NCBI RefSeq assembly: GCF_036346595.1
Contig: NZ_CP107834.1
Coordinates: 6,510,001-6,574,000 of the forward strand
DNA: 64,000 nt
Origin: Streptomyces sp. NBC_00525
GTDB lineage: Bacteria > Actinomycetota > Actinomycetes > Streptomycetales > Streptomycetaceae
Direction: 5' to 3'
Positions 1-8,887 of this stretch are shown here, in pieces. The first letter of the stretch is position 1; every line of letters starts with the position of its first letter. The notes below the pieces were generated by a model. The model was not told where the DNA came from and did not search any database. It saw only the letters and a list, made by a program, of their open reading frames with translations. A program made the translations under genes and the position numbers.

Positions 1-835
1 CGTCGCCCTCGCCACCGCCCCGCTGCCCGTCAACCCGTCCATCGGCGAGGGCGAACGCTACCGCTGGCTGGCCGACACCTACGGGCTGACCACGCAGGAG
101 CAGCTGACCTGCGGATGCCATGTGCACGTCTCCGTGGAGTCGGACGAGGAGGGCGTCGGCGTACTGGACCGCATCCGGCCCTGGCTCGCCGTCCTGCTCG
201 CCCTCAGCGCCAACTCGCCGTTCTGGCAGGGCCAGGACACCACGTACAGCAGCTACCGCAGCCGGGTGTGGGGCCGCTGGCCCTCCTCCGGGCCGGTGGA
301 GGTCTTCGGCTCCGCGCGCCGCTACCACGACGAGGTCCAGGCGCTCGTGGACACCGGCGTCCTGCGCGACAAGGGGATGATCTACTTCGACGCCCGGCTC
401 TCGCACCGGTACCCCACCGTCGAGGTCAGGGTCGCCGACGTGTGCCTGGACCCCGCCGACGCCGCGCTGCTCGCCACCCTGGTCCGGGCCCTGGTCGACA
501 CGGCGGCCCGTGCCTGGCGGGCGGGCGAGCCGCCGGAGCCGTACGGCGTCGGGCTGCTGCGCATGGCCGCCTGGCAGGCCGGCCGCTCCGGCCTGGAGGG
601 GCCGCTGCTGCACCCGGCCACCATGCGCCCCGTGCCCGCGCCGGACGCGGTGCGCGCCCTGCGCGCCCATGTGCGGGACGCGCTGGAGGACAGCGGAGAC
701 CTGACGGCGGCCGCGGAGGGGGCCGAGCGGGTGCTGGAGCGGGGCACCGGGGCCCGCATCCAGCGCGACGCGCTCGCCCGTACCGGAAGCCTGCGCGACG
801 CCGTCGCCGAGTGCGTCGTCAGGACGCGCGGCTGA
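1..835 (+). CDS. Carboxylate-amine ligase (GCS2/YbdK-like), 3' part
   Basis: The frame is open from base 2, so the start lies outside the window; 277 residues are visible. The sequence CGCHVHV near residue 40 is the metal and substrate-binding His signature of the glutamate-cysteine ligase type 2 fold. RYPTVEVRVADV further on is the second conserved block. Family members (YbdK, EgtA) are about 370 residues, so roughly the last three quarters are present. The family ligates an amino acid to glutamate using ATP in the cytoplasm; the true substrate in YbdK-like actinobacterial proteins is usually unknown. The gene ends 34 bases before the end of the convergent decarboxylase gene. Confidence 0.85.
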   Translation, partial: VALATAPLPVNPSIGEGERYRWLADTYGLTTQEQLTCGCHVHVSVESDEEGVGVLDRIRPWLAVLLALSANSPFWQGQDTTYSSYRSRVWGRWPSSGPVEVFGSARRYHDEVQALVDTGVLRDKGMIYFDARLSHRYPTVEVRVADVCLDPADAALLATLVRALVDTAARAWRAGEPPEPYGVGLLRMAAWQAGRSGLEGPLLHPATMRPVPAPDAVRALRAHVRDALEDSGDLTAAAEGAERVLERGTGARIQRDALARTGSLRDAVAECVVRTRG

Positions 836-868
836 GCGGCGCGAGGCGCCCGGCGGTACGCGGGGCCG

Positions 869-2347
869 TCAGGCGTCCTCGTCCGCGCACACCCGTACGG
901 TGTGCAGCTCCGGGTCCGCCGGGTCCGGCAGGTTCATCCCCGCCTCCAGGCCGGTCAGGAGATAGCGCACGACGGGCCGGGTCAGCCGTTCGCCGGGCAG
1001 CACCACCGGGATGCCCGGCGGATAGGGCGTGATCATCTCGGCCGCGATCCGGCCCACGGCCCGTTCCACCGGCACGTCCTCGGTCTCGGTGAAGTAGGCG
1101 TCGCGGGGGAGCCGTGCCTGCTCCATCCGCAGCTCGGCCGGCGACGGCACGGCGACTTCGGGGCCGCGCGGCAGCGAGGGGGCCTGCCGGGCCAGGTCGC
1201 GCAGCGCGGTCGTGAGCCGTTTCGCCGTCTCCGCGTCGTCGCCGTGGGTGAGCTGGGCGCTGACCCGCCGGTGGTCCATCAGATGCGCGTCCAACTGGTG
1301 GTGTTCGCGCAGCCAGTCCGCCGCCCGGTAGCCGGAGATCCCGAGCCCGGCGATGTCGATGACGACCGGCAGCGGGTCGAACTCGGCGCCGGCGCCCGGT
1401 CCGCAGAAGTCGTCCCGGTCGTTGACGTGCATGCCGTCGATCGACTCGATCTCCTCGCGCACGGACGCGGCGAGGTCCAGCGCGTGCGACATCAGCGCGT
1501 GCCCCTCCCGCACCATCTGCCGCCGCCAGCCGTCCATACCGGCGTACAGCAGGACGGACGGGCTGGTCGTGCCCAGCAGATCCGCGCGCGAGGCCAGCGT
1601 GTCGTGGTCGATCAGATCGCCGCGCAGATGGAAGACCGAGCCCTGCTCCAGACCGCTGCCCATCTTGTGGATGCTGGTGACGCAGACGTCCGCGCCCGCG
1701 TCCATCGCCCACGTCGGCAGATCCGGATGGAACGGCAGATGCGCGCCCCACGCCTCGTCCACGACGAGCGGACGCCCGCGCCGGTGGCAGACCTCGGCGA
1801 TGGCCCGCAGATCCGCGGCGACCCCGTACGGCGTGGGGCTGGTGACCAGTGCGCCGCGCGCGTCCGGATGCTCCTCGAAGGCCCGCTCGTACGCCTCGGC
1901 GGACGGCGGATGCGCGAGGTGGCGTTCGGTGTCCCACTGCGGCTCGACCCAGACCGGCCGGATGCCGGACAGGATCAGCCCGGAGACGACCGCCTTGTGC
2001 GCGTCCCGCCCCACCAGGAGCTTCTGGCCGTGGGCGGCGACGCTCAGCATCGCCGCCTTCACCGACAGGGAACTGCCGCACGTCGAGAAGAACGCGTGCT
2101 CCGCGTGGACGGCGTCGGCCATCAGATCCTCGGCCCGCTGCAGCACACCCGACTTCATCCGCCGGTCGTCGAGCCCGCCGCTGGCCAGCACGTCACCGAG
2201 GAACACGGCGTCGCCGAGCACCTCCCTGACCTCCGGCGCCGCACCCCGCGCCTGCTTGTGGCCGGGGGGAGTGAACCCCAGCTCCCCCCGCTGCCGATAG
2301 GCGGCCAGGGCGTCCAGGACCGGTGCTTCCTCATGATTCCTCGTCAT
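869..2347 (-). CDS. Orn/Lys/Arg decarboxylase family PLP enzyme
   Basis: This 492-residue protein has the fold-type I PLP decarboxylase layout. An N-terminal FTPPGHKQARG block (residues 25-35) is followed by STCGSS near 88-93, the cofactor-ring Asp in DEAWGAH (198-204), and the Schiff-base lysine K228 in SIHKMG. A C-terminal subdomain ends in EMITPYPPGIPVVLPGE, typical of the major Orn/Lys/Arg decarboxylases. It should decarboxylate a basic amino acid to a polyamine or diamine in the cytoplasm; which one cannot be read from the sequence. It is shorter than the inducible 700-residue enterobacterial forms because it lacks the receiver-like wing domain. A short gap separates it from the SDR gene upstream on the same strand. 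Confidence 0.88.
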   Translation of the reverse strand: MTRNHEEAPVLDALAAYRQRGELGFTPPGHKQARGAAPEVREVLGDAVFLGDVLASGGLDDRRMKSGVLQRAEDLMADAVHAEHAFFSTCGSSLSVKAAMLSVAAHGQKLLVGRDAHKAVVSGLILSGIRPVWVEPQWDTERHLAHPPSAEAYERAFEEHPDARGALVTSPTPYGVAADLRAIAEVCHRRGRPLVVDEAWGAHLPFHPDLPTWAMDAGADVCVTSIHKMGSGLEQGSVFHLRGDLIDHDTLASRADLLGTTSPSVLLYAGMDGWRRQMVREGHALMSHALDLAASVREEIESIDGMHVNDRDDFCGPGAGAEFDPLPVVIDIAGLGISGYRAADWLREHHQLDAHLMDHRRVSAQLTHGDDAETAKRLTTALRDLARQAPSLPRGPEVAVPSPAELRMEQARLPRDAYFTETEDVPVERAVGRIAAEMITPYPPGIPVVLPGERLTRPVVRYLLTGLEAGMNLPDPADPELHTVRVCADEDA

Positions 2348-2399
2348 ACCTACCGCCTTTCCCGTCGTCCCGGATCGATCCGCTCGTCACCCGGAAGGG

Positions 2400-3287
2400 T
2401 TACGGGAGCGGGGTTCCGCCGGTCGCGTTCACGATTTCCCCGGTGATGAAACCCGCCCGGTCCGACGCCAGGAACACATACGCCGGAGCCATCTCGGCCG
2501 GCTGGGCGGGGCGCCCGAGCGGGCTCTGCTTCCCGAACTCGCGGGTGTCGGGCAGCGTCGCCGGAATCAGCGGCGTCCACACCGGGCCGGGGGCCACGGC
2601 GTTCACCCGGATGCCGTCGGGCGCCAGCATCTGCGCCAGACCGTGCGTGAAGGTCACGATGGCGCCCTTGGTCATGGCGTAGTCCAGCAGATGCGGACTC
2701 GGCCGGTACGCCTGCACCGACGTGGTGTTGATGATCGAGCCGCCGGCCGGGATGTGCGGCAGCGCCATCTTGCACAGCCAGAACATCCCGTACAGGTTGG
2801 TGCGCAGCACCCGGTCGAACTGCTCCGTGGAGATGGCGGCGATGCCACCGGACTGGGCCATCTGGTACGCGGCGTTGTTGACGAGCACGTCGATGCGCCC
2901 GAACTCCTGCACCGCGCTGCCGATCAGGGCCCGGCACTGCTTCTCGTCCCGGATGTCGCACGCCTCCGTCAGCGCCTGCCGGCCGGCCTCCTCGACCAGC
3001 CGGGCCGTCTCCCGCGCCTCGTCCTCCTCGGGCCCGAGATGCGTGATCAGCACATCGGCCCCCTCACGGGCGAAGGCCAGCGCGACGGCCCGGCCGATCC
3101 CGGAGTCGCCCCCGGTGATGACGGCCCTGCGGCCCTCCAGGAGCCCGTGGCCCAGGTAGGAGTCCTCGCCGTGGTCCGGCGGCGGGTCCATGGGGCCGGT
3201 CCAGCCGGGATGCTCCTGCTCCTGCTGCGGGAAGTCGGGCTTCGGGTGGCGCTCGGTGGGGTCCTGGCCCGGTGCGGACTCGGTCAT
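2400..3287 (-). CDS. SDR family oxidoreductase (general stress protein 39-like)
   Basis: This is a 295-residue classical short-chain dehydrogenase. After a hydrophilic 50-residue N-terminal extension rich in Pro, Asp and Glu comes the NAD(P) loop TGGDSGIGRA. The NNAA motif follows, then catalytic Tyr and Lys in YAMTKG and the late VAPGPVWTPL block. The long charged extension is typical of the YhdF/YhxC/GspG39 stress-type SDRs. I chose the ATG at 3287 because GGAGGAAGA lies just upstream; an in-frame ATG 17 codons earlier lacks such a site. It starts 15 bases after the stop of the P450 gene, so the two are probably co-transcribed and may act in sequence. Confidence 0.88.
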   Translation of the reverse strand: MTESAPGQDPTERHPKPDFPQQEQEHPGWTGPMDPPPDHGEDSYLGHGLLEGRRAVITGGDSGIGRAVALAFAREGADVLITHLGPEEDEARETARLVEEAGRQALTEACDIRDEKQCRALIGSAVQEFGRIDVLVNNAAYQMAQSGGIAAISTEQFDRVLRTNLYGMFWLCKMALPHIPAGGSIINTTSVQAYRPSPHLLDYAMTKGAIVTFTHGLAQMLAPDGIRVNAVAPGPVWTPLIPATLPDTREFGKQSPLGRPAQPAEMAPAYVFLASDRAGFITGEIVNATGGTPLP

Positions 3288-3301
3288 GGGGTCTTCCTCC
3301 G

Positions 3302-4618
3302 TCACTGATCGCGGAATGGGTGCTGCGGGCCGGGCCACCGCACGTCCTCGATGACGAACCCGCTGCGGGGCGCGGTCGGAATCCGGCCCAGCGGAATCGA
3401 CAGGTCCTGCTCCGGCACCCGGTACGACAGGTCCGCCAGCGGCACCGCGAGCGCCGAAAGCACGGCGAGGGTGATGTCCTCACCCGGACAGCGGTGCCCG
3501 GTCGCCGGGTCCCCACCACCCTGCGGAACCAGCTCGTCCGGCCGCACGGGCGCGCCCCGGAAGCGGTCCGGGTCGAAGACGTACGGCCGGGGCCACAGGT
3601 CCGGGTCGTGGTTCTGGCCGTAGAGGTCGAGGAGCACCAGCGTGCCCGGCCGGATGGTGCGGCCCGCCCAGGTGAGCCGGTCGGCCGCCAGCCCGCCGAC
3701 GAACGGCGCGAACGGGTAGAACCGCCGGACCTCCTGCGCGAAGGCCAGGGCGAACGCGGGATCGCCGCCCCGCAGCGCCACCCGGTGGCCGGGCCGGCGG
3801 TGCAGCGCGTGCGCGGCGAACACGGCGAACCAGGTGACCGCCACGGTCGGGCGCAGGATGTTGAGCACCTCGACGGCCGCCGTCCGGGCATCGAGGAGCG
3901 CGCCGCCGGCGTCGCGGTGGTGGACGACGGTGTGGAACGGGGTACCGCGCTCGCCGTCGCCCGCGGGCCGGCCGTCGCCGGAGTGCGAGGCGCGGACCGC
4001 GTGCCCGGCGCCGACCGCTGGGGCCGCCGCGTCGGCGCGTTCCGCCTCGACCAGCCGGGCCACCCGCCTCTCCTGGCGGCACCGGGCCCGCCGGGCACGC
4101 AGCCGGCGGGGCCCGGCGCTCGCGAACCCGTCCACCATGGCCACCAGATCGCGCGCCACGCCGTCCGCCCCGGCCTCCGGCAGCGGCACCCCGGCCCAGG
4201 CGTGCACGGCGCGCGTGAGCACCCCGGCCACCTCGTCGAACAGCACCACCCGGCCCCGGCCCGCCCAGCCGGCGGCGGCCCGCCGCCACTCCAGGCCGAC
4301 GTGGTCGGTCAGGGCCCGCACGGCCGCCGGGTCGCTCAGCAGCCGGACGAACATGCCCTTGCGGACCCGGTGCGGCTCACCGTCCAGCGTGTGCACCGCG
4401 CCCTGCCCGAACAGGGTGTCGATGACCGGCTCGGGCAGCGCCCCGTGGCGGCGGATGTGCTTCTCGTCGTAGAAGAAGCGCACGGCCGCCGGGCCGTGCA
4501 GCGCGATCACCCGCCTGCCGAGCAGCCGGGTGCGGACCGGCGCGCCCCCGCCGCGCCGCCTGCGGTCGGGCAGCCACGCGTAGCCCTCCAGCAGCAGGGG
4601 CAGGGTGCTGTCGGCCAT
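3302..4618 (-). CDS. Cytochrome P450, CYP152-like fatty-acid peroxygenase
   Basis: The 438-residue protein carries a heme-thiolate Cys at about residue 377 in GHRCPGE. In the I helix, at about residues 256-261, it has RPTVAV in place of the usual acid-alcohol pair. That Arg-Pro is the hallmark of CYP152 enzymes (BSbeta, SPalpha, OleT), where the substrate carboxylate and this Arg replace the acid residue and H2O2 is used directly. EVRRFYPF is the K-helix ExxR region. Expected reaction: alpha or beta hydroxylation, or decarboxylation, of fatty acids. The start at 4618 has GGAGA at good spacing; the open frame continues upstream without a ribosome site. A low-complexity Arg/Ala-rich stretch around residues 170-210 is longer than I expect for the family. 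Confidence 0.87.
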   Translation of the reverse strand: MADSTLPLLLEGYAWLPDRRRRGGGAPVRTRLLGRRVIALHGPAAVRFFYDEKHIRRHGALPEPVIDTLFGQGAVHTLDGEPHRVRKGMFVRLLSDPAAVRALTDHVGLEWRRAAAGWAGRGRVVLFDEVAGVLTRAVHAWAGVPLPEAGADGVARDLVAMVDGFASAGPRRLRARRARCRQERRVARLVEAERADAAAPAVGAGHAVRASHSGDGRPAGDGERGTPFHTVVHHRDAGGALLDARTAAVEVLNILRPTVAVTWFAVFAAHALHRRPGHRVALRGGDPAFALAFAQEVRRFYPFAPFVGGLAADRLTWAGRTIRPGTLVLLDLYGQNHDPDLWPRPYVFDPDRFRGAPVRPDELVPQGGGDPATGHRCPGEDITLAVLSALAVPLADLSYRVPEQDLSIPLGRIPTAPRSGFVIEDVRWPGPQHPFRDQ

Positions 4619-4995
4619 GAGGTCTCCGTAGAACATCCGTGGAACGGGGGCGGGAGGTGCGCGCGGTGGCGAGGCGGCCGGGGACGGGACGGGCCGGGCG
4701 CGCCCTTGTCGATCCTGGGCGCCCCCGGAGCGGCGCGCGACTCGGAGTCCGCTGGACGGCGCTGCGGCTGTGGTCCCAACCGGCAGCGCCTGCTCCCGCG
4801 TACGCCGGGAGCCTGGTGGCCGAGTACCCGCACCGGTCGCGGCCATGCGGGAACGGCCGGACCGCTTCCGGACGGCCGGCCCCGCGCCCCGGGGCCGAAC
4901 CGGGCATTCCGGTTGAACCCGCGTTCTGCGGGAACCCGGCCCTCGGAAGACCGGGCGGGCCCGCCCGCACGACGACCGGGAGGAACCGAGCAGAC
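4619..4995. promoter_or_regulatory. 377-bp divergent intergenic region
   Basis: This region separates the minus-strand P450/SDR unit from the plus-strand small CsbD-like gene, so it must hold promoters for both directions. A GGTT element about 15 bases before GGGAAC (near 4910-4935) loosely resembles a stress sigma factor (SigB-type) promoter, but the -10 is off consensus. Nothing else convincing was seen. Confidence 0.35.
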
Positions 4996-5175
4996 ATGGG
5001 ACGGCATGCCGAAATCGTCCGCGCCCTGGCCATGAGGGCGACGGGGGCGAAACTCAGATCGGACGGCGCGGCCCTGGGCGACGAGGCCCTGAAGGCGGAG
5101 GGACGCCGGCGCGAGACCGCCGGACGGATCGCCCGGGCCGAGGCGAAGGCGGCCCGGCGCACGGCCCGCCACTGA
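4996..5175 (+). CDS. Small CsbD-like hypothetical protein (59 aa)
   Basis: This is a 59-residue, highly charged, Ala/Arg/Glu-rich and probably helical protein. The segment ALKAEGRRRETAGRIARAEA resembles the Lys/Glu-Gly repeats of CsbD-like stress proteins, but it is divergent and I call it only similar. The ATG at 4996 has AGGAA about ten bases upstream. The open frame extends further 5', but that part is Pro/Arg-rich and looks non-coding. It precedes the alcohol dehydrogenase gene by 54 bases. Function is not established; a general stress role is inferred from the neighbours. Confidence 0.6.
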   Translation: MGRHAEIVRALAMRATGAKLRSDGAALGDEALKAEGRRRETAGRIARAEAKAARRTARH

Positions 5176-5229
5176 ACCGGCGCCCCGAACGCCGGCCGAC
5201 CCCCTCACCCGACAGCGAGGAGACCACTC

Positions 5230-6420
5230 ATGCGTGCACTGACCTGGCAGGCGAAGCGCGACGTCCGCGTCGAGACCGTTCCCGACCCGGTCATCCAGGA
5301 CCCGACCGACATCATCATCCGGGTCACCTCCACGGGCATCTGCGGATCGGACCTCCACCTGTACGAAGTCCTCGGGCCCTACCTCGACCCCGGCGACATC
5401 CTGGGCCACGAGGCGATGGGCGTCGTCGAGGTCACCGGACCGGACGTGACCGCCGTGGCACGCGGCGACCGCGTCGTCATCCCGTTCAACGTCTCCTGCG
5501 GCACCTGCTTCATGTGCGCCCAGGGCCTGCACTCCCAGTGCGAAACCACCCAGGTCCGGGCGTACGGCACAGGCGCCGCGCTCTTCGGCTACACCAAGCT
5601 GTACGGGCAGGTGCCCGGCGGACAGGCCGAACTGCTGCGCGTACCCTTCGGCAACACCCTGCCCGTCAAGGTGCCCGAAGGGCCACCCGACGACCGCTTC
5701 GTCTATCTGTCGGACGTGCTGCCCACCGCCTGGCAGGCCGTCGAGTACGCCGCGATCCCGCCCGGCGGCAGCGTCACCGTCCTCGGACTCGGCCCCATCG
5801 GCGACATGGCGGCCCGCATCGCCCTCCACCGAGGCGCCGGCCTGGTCATCGGCGTGGACCTCGTCCACGAACGCCTCGCCCGCTCCGCCGCGCGCGGCGT
5901 CCAGGTCCTCGACCTCGGCCGCTACGGCAAGGACCTGCCGCAGGCCGTCCGGGACCTCACCGGCGGACGCGGCACCGACGCGGTCATCGACGCCGTCGGC
6001 ATGGAGGCGCACACCACCGGCACGCCGATCGGCAAGGCCGGCCAGTGGGCGACCGGGCTGCTCCCCGACGCGGCGGCCCGCAAACTCATGGAACACGCGG
6101 GCATCGACCGCCTCTCCGCCCTCCTCACCGCGATCGACGCGGTGCGCAGGGGCGGCACCATCTCCGTCTCCGGCGTGTACGGCGGCGCCGCCGACCCGCT
6201 GCCCCTGCTCACCCTGTTCGACAAGCAGATCCAGTTGCGCATGGGACAGGCGAACGTGAAGCGCTGGGTGCCCGACATCCTCCCCCTGCTCGGGGACGAC
6301 GACCCGCTGGGCGTCGACGGCTTCGCCACCCACCATCTGCCGCTGGAGGACGCGCCGAAGGCGTACGAGACGTTCCAGGCGAAGGCCGACGGCATGGTCA
6401 AGACGCTCCTGCGGCCCTGA
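5230..6420 (+). CDS. Zinc-dependent alcohol dehydrogenase (FdhA-like MDR)
   Basis: This 396-residue medium-chain dehydrogenase has catalytic zinc ligands in GICGSD (C38) and GHE (H60, E61). The structural zinc site C90, C93, C96, C104 is complete. A Rossmann fold follows with VLGLGPIGDMAARIA and an acidic end of beta-2, favouring NAD. The C-terminal half carries the insertion typical of the glutathione-independent formaldehyde dehydrogenase-like subfamily. Likely reaction: oxidation of an aldehyde or alcohol in the cytoplasm; the substrate is unknown. GCGAGGAG precedes the ATG. The gene is followed after 55 bases by an epimerase gene that is probably co-transcribed. Confidence 0.9.
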   Translation: MRALTWQAKRDVRVETVPDPVIQDPTDIIIRVTSTGICGSDLHLYEVLGPYLDPGDILGHEAMGVVEVTGPDVTAVARGDRVVIPFNVSCGTCFMCAQGLHSQCETTQVRAYGTGAALFGYTKLYGQVPGGQAELLRVPFGNTLPVKVPEGPPDDRFVYLSDVLPTAWQAVEYAAIPPGGSVTVLGLGPIGDMAARIALHRGAGLVIGVDLVHERLARSAARGVQVLDLGRYGKDLPQAVRDLTGGRGTDAVIDAVGMEAHTTGTPIGKAGQWATGLLPDAAARKLMEHAGIDRLSALLTAIDAVRRGGTISVSGVYGGAADPLPLLTLFDKQIQLRMGQANVKRWVPDILPLLGDDDPLGVDGFATHHLPLEDAPKAYETFQAKADGMVKTLLRP

Positions 6421-6475
6421 CCCCGGCGCACACCGCGCCGGGCCCGGCAACCGCGGCGCGACGGAAGGAGTCACC

Positions 6476-7513
6476 GTGAACGCATCGCAACGGCCGCGCG
6501 TCGTCGTCACGGGCGCGACCGGCAACGTCGGCACCAGCCTCGTCCGCGCCCTGGCACAGGACCCGGACATCGGCTCGGTCCTCGGACTGGCCCGGCGGCT
6601 GCCCGACCTCACCCTCCCCGGCGTCGAGTGGGGCCGGGTGGACCTCTCCCGCCCCGACAGCACCCACAGACTCGGCTCCCTGTTCACCGGCGCCGACGCC
6701 GTCGTCCACCTGGCCTGGCGCTTCCAGCCCACCCACGACCCCGTCGTCACCTGGCGCAGCAACGTCGAGGGCACCCTGCGGGTCATCGACGCCGTGCGCA
6801 CGGCCGGCGTCCCCGCCCTGGTTCACGCCTCCTCCGTGGGCGCGTACTCGCCGGGCCCCAAGCGGGAGCCCGGAGTCGACGAGGGATGGCCGACCCACGG
6901 CTGGCCCGACGCCGCGTACTGCCGGGAGAAGGCCTACCTGGAACGCGTCCTGGACACCTTCGAGCTGCGCCATCCGCAGATCCGGGTGGTGCGGATGCGG
7001 CCCGGCTTCCTGTTCAAGGAGACCGCCGCACCCGAACAGCGCCGCATCTTCGGCGGCAAGTACCTCCCCGGCGTACTGCTCCGCCCCGACCTGCTGCCCT
7101 TCGTCCCCGACCTCGACGGGCTGCGGTTCCAGGTGCTGCACACCGACGACGCGGCCGAGGCGTACCGGCTGGCCGTCCTCGGCGAGGTGCGCGGCCCCTT
7201 CAACCTGGCCGCCGACACCGTCACCGACGCCCGTGCGCTCGGCGAACTCCTCGACGCGCGAGTGGTGCGCGCACCCGTCCCGCTGATACGCGGCGCGCTG
7301 GCGACCGCCTGGCACGCACGGGCGGTCCCGGCCTCGCCGCACCTCTTCGACGCGGTGCTGCGCCTGCCGGTCATGGACTGTGCCCGGGCGCACGAGGAGC
7401 TGGGCTGGCGGCCGCGCCACTCGGCGTCCGAGGCGCTGGCGGCCTTCCTGCGCGGCGTCGTACGGGGCGAGGGCGAGGCCACCGCGCCGCTGGCCGGCAG
7501 CCGGTGGAGCTGA
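6476..7513 (+). CDS. NAD-dependent epimerase/dehydratase family protein
   Basis: This 345-residue extended SDR starts at GTG, with GAAGGAG eight bases upstream. TGATGNVGTSL near residues 13-23 binds the nucleotide. HASSVGAY and Tyr/Lys in AYCREKAYL supply the catalytic triad. The C-terminal half carries the substrate-binding region ending in ELGWRPRHSA, as in sugar-nucleotide epimerases and related reductases. The substrate is not predictable from sequence. It lies between the alcohol dehydrogenase and the isochorismatase-fold gene in a run of same-strand redox genes. Confidence 0.87.
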   Translation: MNASQRPRVVVTGATGNVGTSLVRALAQDPDIGSVLGLARRLPDLTLPGVEWGRVDLSRPDSTHRLGSLFTGADAVVHLAWRFQPTHDPVVTWRSNVEGTLRVIDAVRTAGVPALVHASSVGAYSPGPKREPGVDEGWPTHGWPDAAYCREKAYLERVLDTFELRHPQIRVVRMRPGFLFKETAAPEQRRIFGGKYLPGVLLRPDLLPFVPDLDGLRFQVLHTDDAAEAYRLAVLGEVRGPFNLAADTVTDARALGELLDARVVRAPVPLIRGALATAWHARAVPASPHLFDAVLRLPVMDCARAHEELGWRPRHSASEALAAFLRGVVRGEGEATAPLAGSRWS

Positions 7514-7579
7514 GGGAGGGCGCCGGGGCGTACGCGCCCTTCGCCGGCGCGTTCGCCGGGTCGGGCGGGCGGTGCCACC

Positions 7580-8125
7580 ATGGCAACCATGTCCCGCAAG
7601 GCGCTCATCGTCATCGACATGATCAACCCGTACGACCACGAGGACGCCGAACTCCTGCTGCCGTCCGCCGAGCGGGCCGTGCCCGTCATCGCGGACATGC
7701 TGAAGGCGGCACGGGACAGCGGCACGCTCGTGATCTACGCCAACGACAACTTCGGCGACTGGCGCTCGCACCACGGGGAGATCGTCGAGGCGGCCCTGGC
7801 GGGCGCCCGCCCCGACCTCGTCGAACCGCTGCTGCCCGACGAGAACGCGCTCTTCGTCGTCAAGGCCCGGCACTCCATCTTCTACGAGACGCCCCTGCCC
7901 TACCTGCTCCACCAGCTGGACGCCGGGCATCTCGTGCTGACCGGCCAGGTGACCGAGCAGTGCATCCTCTACTCCGCGCTGGACGCGCACATCCGCCACC
8001 TGGACCTGACCATCCCCGAGGACGGCGTCGCCCACATCCACGCCGACCTGGCCGACGCGGCCCTGCGGATGACCGAACGCAACATGGGCGCCCGCGTGTG
8101 CGCCTCCGAGGACATCGATCTGTGA
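7580..8125 (+). CDS. Isochorismatase-family cysteine hydrolase
   Basis: The 181-residue protein shows the full catalytic triad of the family: D13 (LIVIDMINPY), K95 (VVKARHS) and C128 (TGQVTEQC). The cis-peptide V-T preceding EQC is also present. Members hydrolyse amides or vinyl ethers such as nicotinamide, N-carbamoylsarcosine or isochorismate; the substrate here is open. An alternative start is the ATG three codons later (7589). The next gene starts 35 bases on with its own GGGAAGGGAA ribosome site. Confidence 0.87.
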   Translation: MATMSRKALIVIDMINPYDHEDAELLLPSAERAVPVIADMLKAARDSGTLVIYANDNFGDWRSHHGEIVEAALAGARPDLVEPLLPDENALFVVKARHSIFYETPLPYLLHQLDAGHLVLTGQVTEQCILYSALDAHIRHLDLTIPEDGVAHIHADLADAALRMTERNMGARVCASEDIDL

Positions 8126-8159
8126 CACCGGCGGGGCACGCCGGCGGGAAGGGAACCCC

Positions 8160-8828
8160 ATGACGCGCGCCGCGCTGTTCGACGTGGACGGCACCCTCGT
8201 GGACACCAACTACCTGCACGTCACCGCGTGGTGGGAGGCGTTCCGGCAGACCGGGCACACCGTGGCGATGCCCGCGATCCACCGGGCCATCGGCCTCGGC
8301 TCCGAGGACCTCGTCGCCCATCTGCTGGGACCGGGCCGCGACCGGGGCCAGGACGCGGACATCGCAGCCCGGCACTCCACGCTGTACGCCACCCACTTCG
8401 AACGCCTGGCCCCCGTCGAAGGCGCCGTCGACCTGCTGCGCGCCCTGGCCGGCCAGGGCTGGACCATCGTCCTGGCCACCTCCGCGTCCGGGCCCGAGCT
8501 CGCGGCCCTGCGGCGCGCCCTCGACGCCGACGACGTCATCTCCGGCACGGCCGCCTCCGACGACGTGGACACGGGCAAGCCCGCCCCGGACCCGATCCGC
8601 CACGCCCTGGACATCGCCGGGGCCGCCGGCGAGGAGGCCGTGTACATCGGGGACTCCGTCTGGGACATGAAGGCCGCGACCAGGGCCTCGGTGCCCGCCA
8701 TCGGCCTGCTCTCGGGCGGCATTCCCGCGGCGGACCTGGAGGCGGCCGGCGCCGTCGAGATCCACGACACCCCCGCCGCCCTGCTGGGCCGCCTCGACAC
8801 CAGCGTCCTCACGCGGATGCGGTCCTAG
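8160..8828 (+). CDS. HAD family phosphatase (beta-phosphoglucomutase-like)
   Basis: This is a 222-residue HAD hydrolase. Motif I is FDVDGTLVDT (nucleophile D and acid/base D, residues 8-17). A four-helix cap follows, with motif II LATSASG, the motif III Lys in DTGKPAPDP and motif IV YIGDSVWDM. It should dephosphorylate a small phosphorylated metabolite; subfamily features resemble the GPH/YihX group rather than a specific mutase. GGGAAGGGAA precedes the ATG. No sign of truncation. Confidence 0.88.
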   Translation: MTRAALFDVDGTLVDTNYLHVTAWWEAFRQTGHTVAMPAIHRAIGLGSEDLVAHLLGPGRDRGQDADIAARHSTLYATHFERLAPVEGAVDLLRALAGQGWTIVLATSASGPELAALRRALDADDVISGTAASDDVDTGKPAPDPIRHALDIAGAAGEEAVYIGDSVWDMKAATRASVPAIGLLSGGIPAADLEAAGAVEIHDTPAALLGRLDTSVLTRMRS

Positions 8829-8887
8829 GGCGCCTTTCGCGCCCTGGCACCACGTTTCGTCCGCCGGGGATCGGTAACCCATCCCAT

